DNA of 64,000 nt from positions 186,001 through 250,000 of the forward strand of contig NZ_SZQL01000001.1 of assembly GCF_005233845.1 (NCBI RefSeq), written 5' to 3'. Below, in pieces: positions 62,751-64,000 of this stretch. Origin of the DNA: Ilyomonas limi (GTDB lineage: Bacteria > Bacteroidota > Bacteroidia > Chitinophagales > Chitinophagaceae). Positions within the stretch are counted from its first letter, which is position 1. Each line of letters opens with the position of its first letter. Position numbers and translations under genes: made by a program. The notes beneath the pieces are model-generated. The model was given only the letters and a program-made list of their open reading frames with translations, was not told the DNA's origin and did no database searches.

Positions 62751-64000
62751 TTATTGAATCCCCGAACTAACACGCCTGTCTTCTTCACATTCGTTAATCA
62801 CATCCGGTGTAAGTACCGCAGGTGTGGTTTTGGCGCCGCCTTTCTTGGCAGTCAGCATTTTTTGAATGAGGCGATTGCGTTCAGCGGCTATGCGTGTGCG
62901 CATGATGGAATCTCTTCCCCTATCAAAATACTCGATGCCATCTACCCATGTTTTTTCTACCGTGGCATACACGCTCAATGGGTTCGCATTCCATAATACT
63001 ACATCAGCATCTTTACCTACTTTAATGCTGCCGACGCGGTCGGCGATATGCAGCATAGTGGCAGGATTTAATGTGCAGGTTTTAAATGCCTGTTCTTCGC
63101 TTAAACCGCCATATTTGATAGACTTTGCAGCTTCCTGGTTGAGGTGCCGCGCCTGCTCGGGATCATCGCTGTTTACGGCAACAGTTAAACCTACATCAGT
63201 CATCAAAGCAATGTTGTACGGGATAGCATCCTGCACTTCGGCTTTATAAGCCCACCAGTCGCTAAAGGTGGAAGCATAAGCACCGTGTGCTTTCATCTTA
63301 TCAGCCATTTTATAACCTTCCAGGATGTGCGTAAAAGTATTTACGGTAAAGTTGAAAGAGTCGGCTACATGCAGCAGCATATTGATTTCGCTTTGCACAT
63401 ACGAATGGCAGGTAATGAATCGCTTGTGATGGAGTATTTCGGAAAGCGCATCTAACTCTAAATCGCGCCTTTTATTAGCGTCCATTTTTTGATAATCTTC
63501 AGCACGGGTAAAAGCATCTACCAATACTTGCTCAACACCCATGCGTGTATCCGGAAAACGGTTGTTATTGTTAACGAAAGTGCGCTTTACATTTTCGCCC
63601 AAAGCAAACTTGATAAACGGGTCCCAATCTGCAAACTTCAGGTCTTCGGCATCCTTACCCCAGCGCATTTTTATCAGCTGCGTTTGTCCGCCAATGGTGT
63701 TGCAGCTACCGTGCAGGAGGTGCGCGCTGGTAACGCCATCTGAGAGCTGGCGGTATATCTGAATATCCTCGGGGTCTATTACATCCGCTACACGTACTTC
63801 GGAGGTAACGGATTGAGAACATTCATTGACGCCACCGGTGATGGCAATATGCGAGTGTTCGTCAATAATACCAGGCGACAAATACTTGCCGGTTGCATCA
63901 ATTTGCTTAGTGCCCGATGCGCTTATATTTTTACCAATAGCTGCAATTTTTCCACCTTTAATTAATACATCGGTATTGGGTAAAATGCCAGCGGATTCAT
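62751..64000 (-). CDS. Exported amidohydrolase (metal-dependent), 5' end outside the window
   Basis: Partial; the gene continues past 64000. The visible 416 residues start ESAGILPNTDVLIKGGKIAAIG, then TGKYLSPGIIDEHSHIAITGG with the HxH metal motif (HSH). Further ligand candidates are THILEGYKMAD and VNSDDPEQARHLNQEA, and the end has HIADRVGSIKVGKDADVVLWNANPLSVYA. It probably hydrolyses a cyclic amide or dipeptide-like compound in the periplasm. It is the catalytically complete twin of the protein at 60977. An in-frame TTG at 63881 is not the real start, since coding continues upstream. Confidence 0.9.
   Translation of the reverse strand, partial: ESAGILPNTDVLIKGGKIAAIGKNISASGTKQIDATGKYLSPGIIDEHSHIAITGGVNECSQSVTSEVRVADVIDPEDIQIYRQLSDGVTSAHLLHGSCNTIGGQTQLIKMRWGKDAEDLKFADWDPFIKFALGENVKRTFVNNNNRFPDTRMGVEQVLVDAFTRAEDYQKMDANKRRDLELDALSEILHHKRFITCHSYVQSEINMLLHVADSFNFTVNTFTHILEGYKMADKMKAHGAYASTFSDWWAYKAEVQDAIPYNIALMTDVGLTVAVNSDDPEQARHLNQEAAKSIKYGGLSEEQAFKTCTLNPATMLHIADRVGSIKVGKDADVVLWNANPLSVYATVEKTWVDGIEYFDRGRDSIMRTRIAAERNRLIQKMLTAKKGGAKTTPAVLTPDVINECEEDRRVSSGIQ

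Noticed and set aside
1-64000. CRISPR array, rRNA, transposase or integrase gene
   Set aside because: No regularly spaced short repeats, rRNA-like sequence, DDE/tyrosine/serine recombinase gene or insertion-sequence ends were recognised.

Overview
This looks like a chromosomal window from a member of the Bacteroidota, most likely Chitinophagaceae or a close relative (inference). The support is: many Sec and lipoprotein signals of Bacteroidota type, promoters resembling the TTG / TAnnTTTG consensus, an RND pump fused to its outer-membrane partner, a TreS-maltokinase fusion, paired periplasmic amidohydrolases and few strong Shine-Dalgarno sites. Most genes have moderate GC. The block from about 30.9 to 37.2 kb is visibly more AT-rich. 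There is one tRNA gene (Leu, anticodon GAG). I found no rRNA, CRISPR array, transposase or prophage.

Layout. 0-9.3 kb: trehalose/maltose enzyme, DoxX protein, SGNH esterase, sulfotransferase, and a lipid-phosphate group (PAP2 phosphatase, diacylglycerol kinase-like enzyme, App1-like phosphatase). 9.4-20.9 kb: tRNA-Leu, sensor kinase, an ABC ATPase with its membrane partner, an ABC1/UbiB kinase with a TetR regulator, an orphan KilA-N/antirepressor protein, a SIMPL protein, Hsp20, a TIM-barrel isomerase and an ABC exporter. 21-31 kb is an accessory zone: a divergent Dam-type methylase and nuclease-like gene, a broken SnoaL gene, a decayed MNT/HepT toxin-antitoxin pair, an MFS and a DUF1206 membrane protein, and several repeat families.

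31-37 kb holds the most interesting system: a tight operon of a DNA methyltransferase, an 832-residue protein with two GHKL ATPase modules (Hsp90/MORC-like in front, histidine-kinase-like behind) and a 621-residue protein with a receiver-like front, with a truncated Vsr endonuclease gene upstream. I read it as a phosphorelay-like anti-invader or restriction system. The next gene, a ClC channel, lies between two 291-bp direct repeats that each carry a MITE-like imperfect palindrome.

42-64 kb is mainly secretion and metal/metalloid defence: a PKD-esterase lipoprotein; a chromate operon (AraC-fused ChrB, ChrB, rhodanese, ChrA); a DUF1259 protein; a YncE-like propeller; a CocE-type hydrolase; an arsenic cluster (arsR, arsM, arsC) with two matching ArsR-type palindromes; an AI-2E-type permease; and an RND metal-efflux operon. 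It ends with two amidohydrolases separated by a four-helix-bundle (bS23/Avd-like) gene enclosed by 31-bp inverted repeats, which looks like a small mobile cassette.
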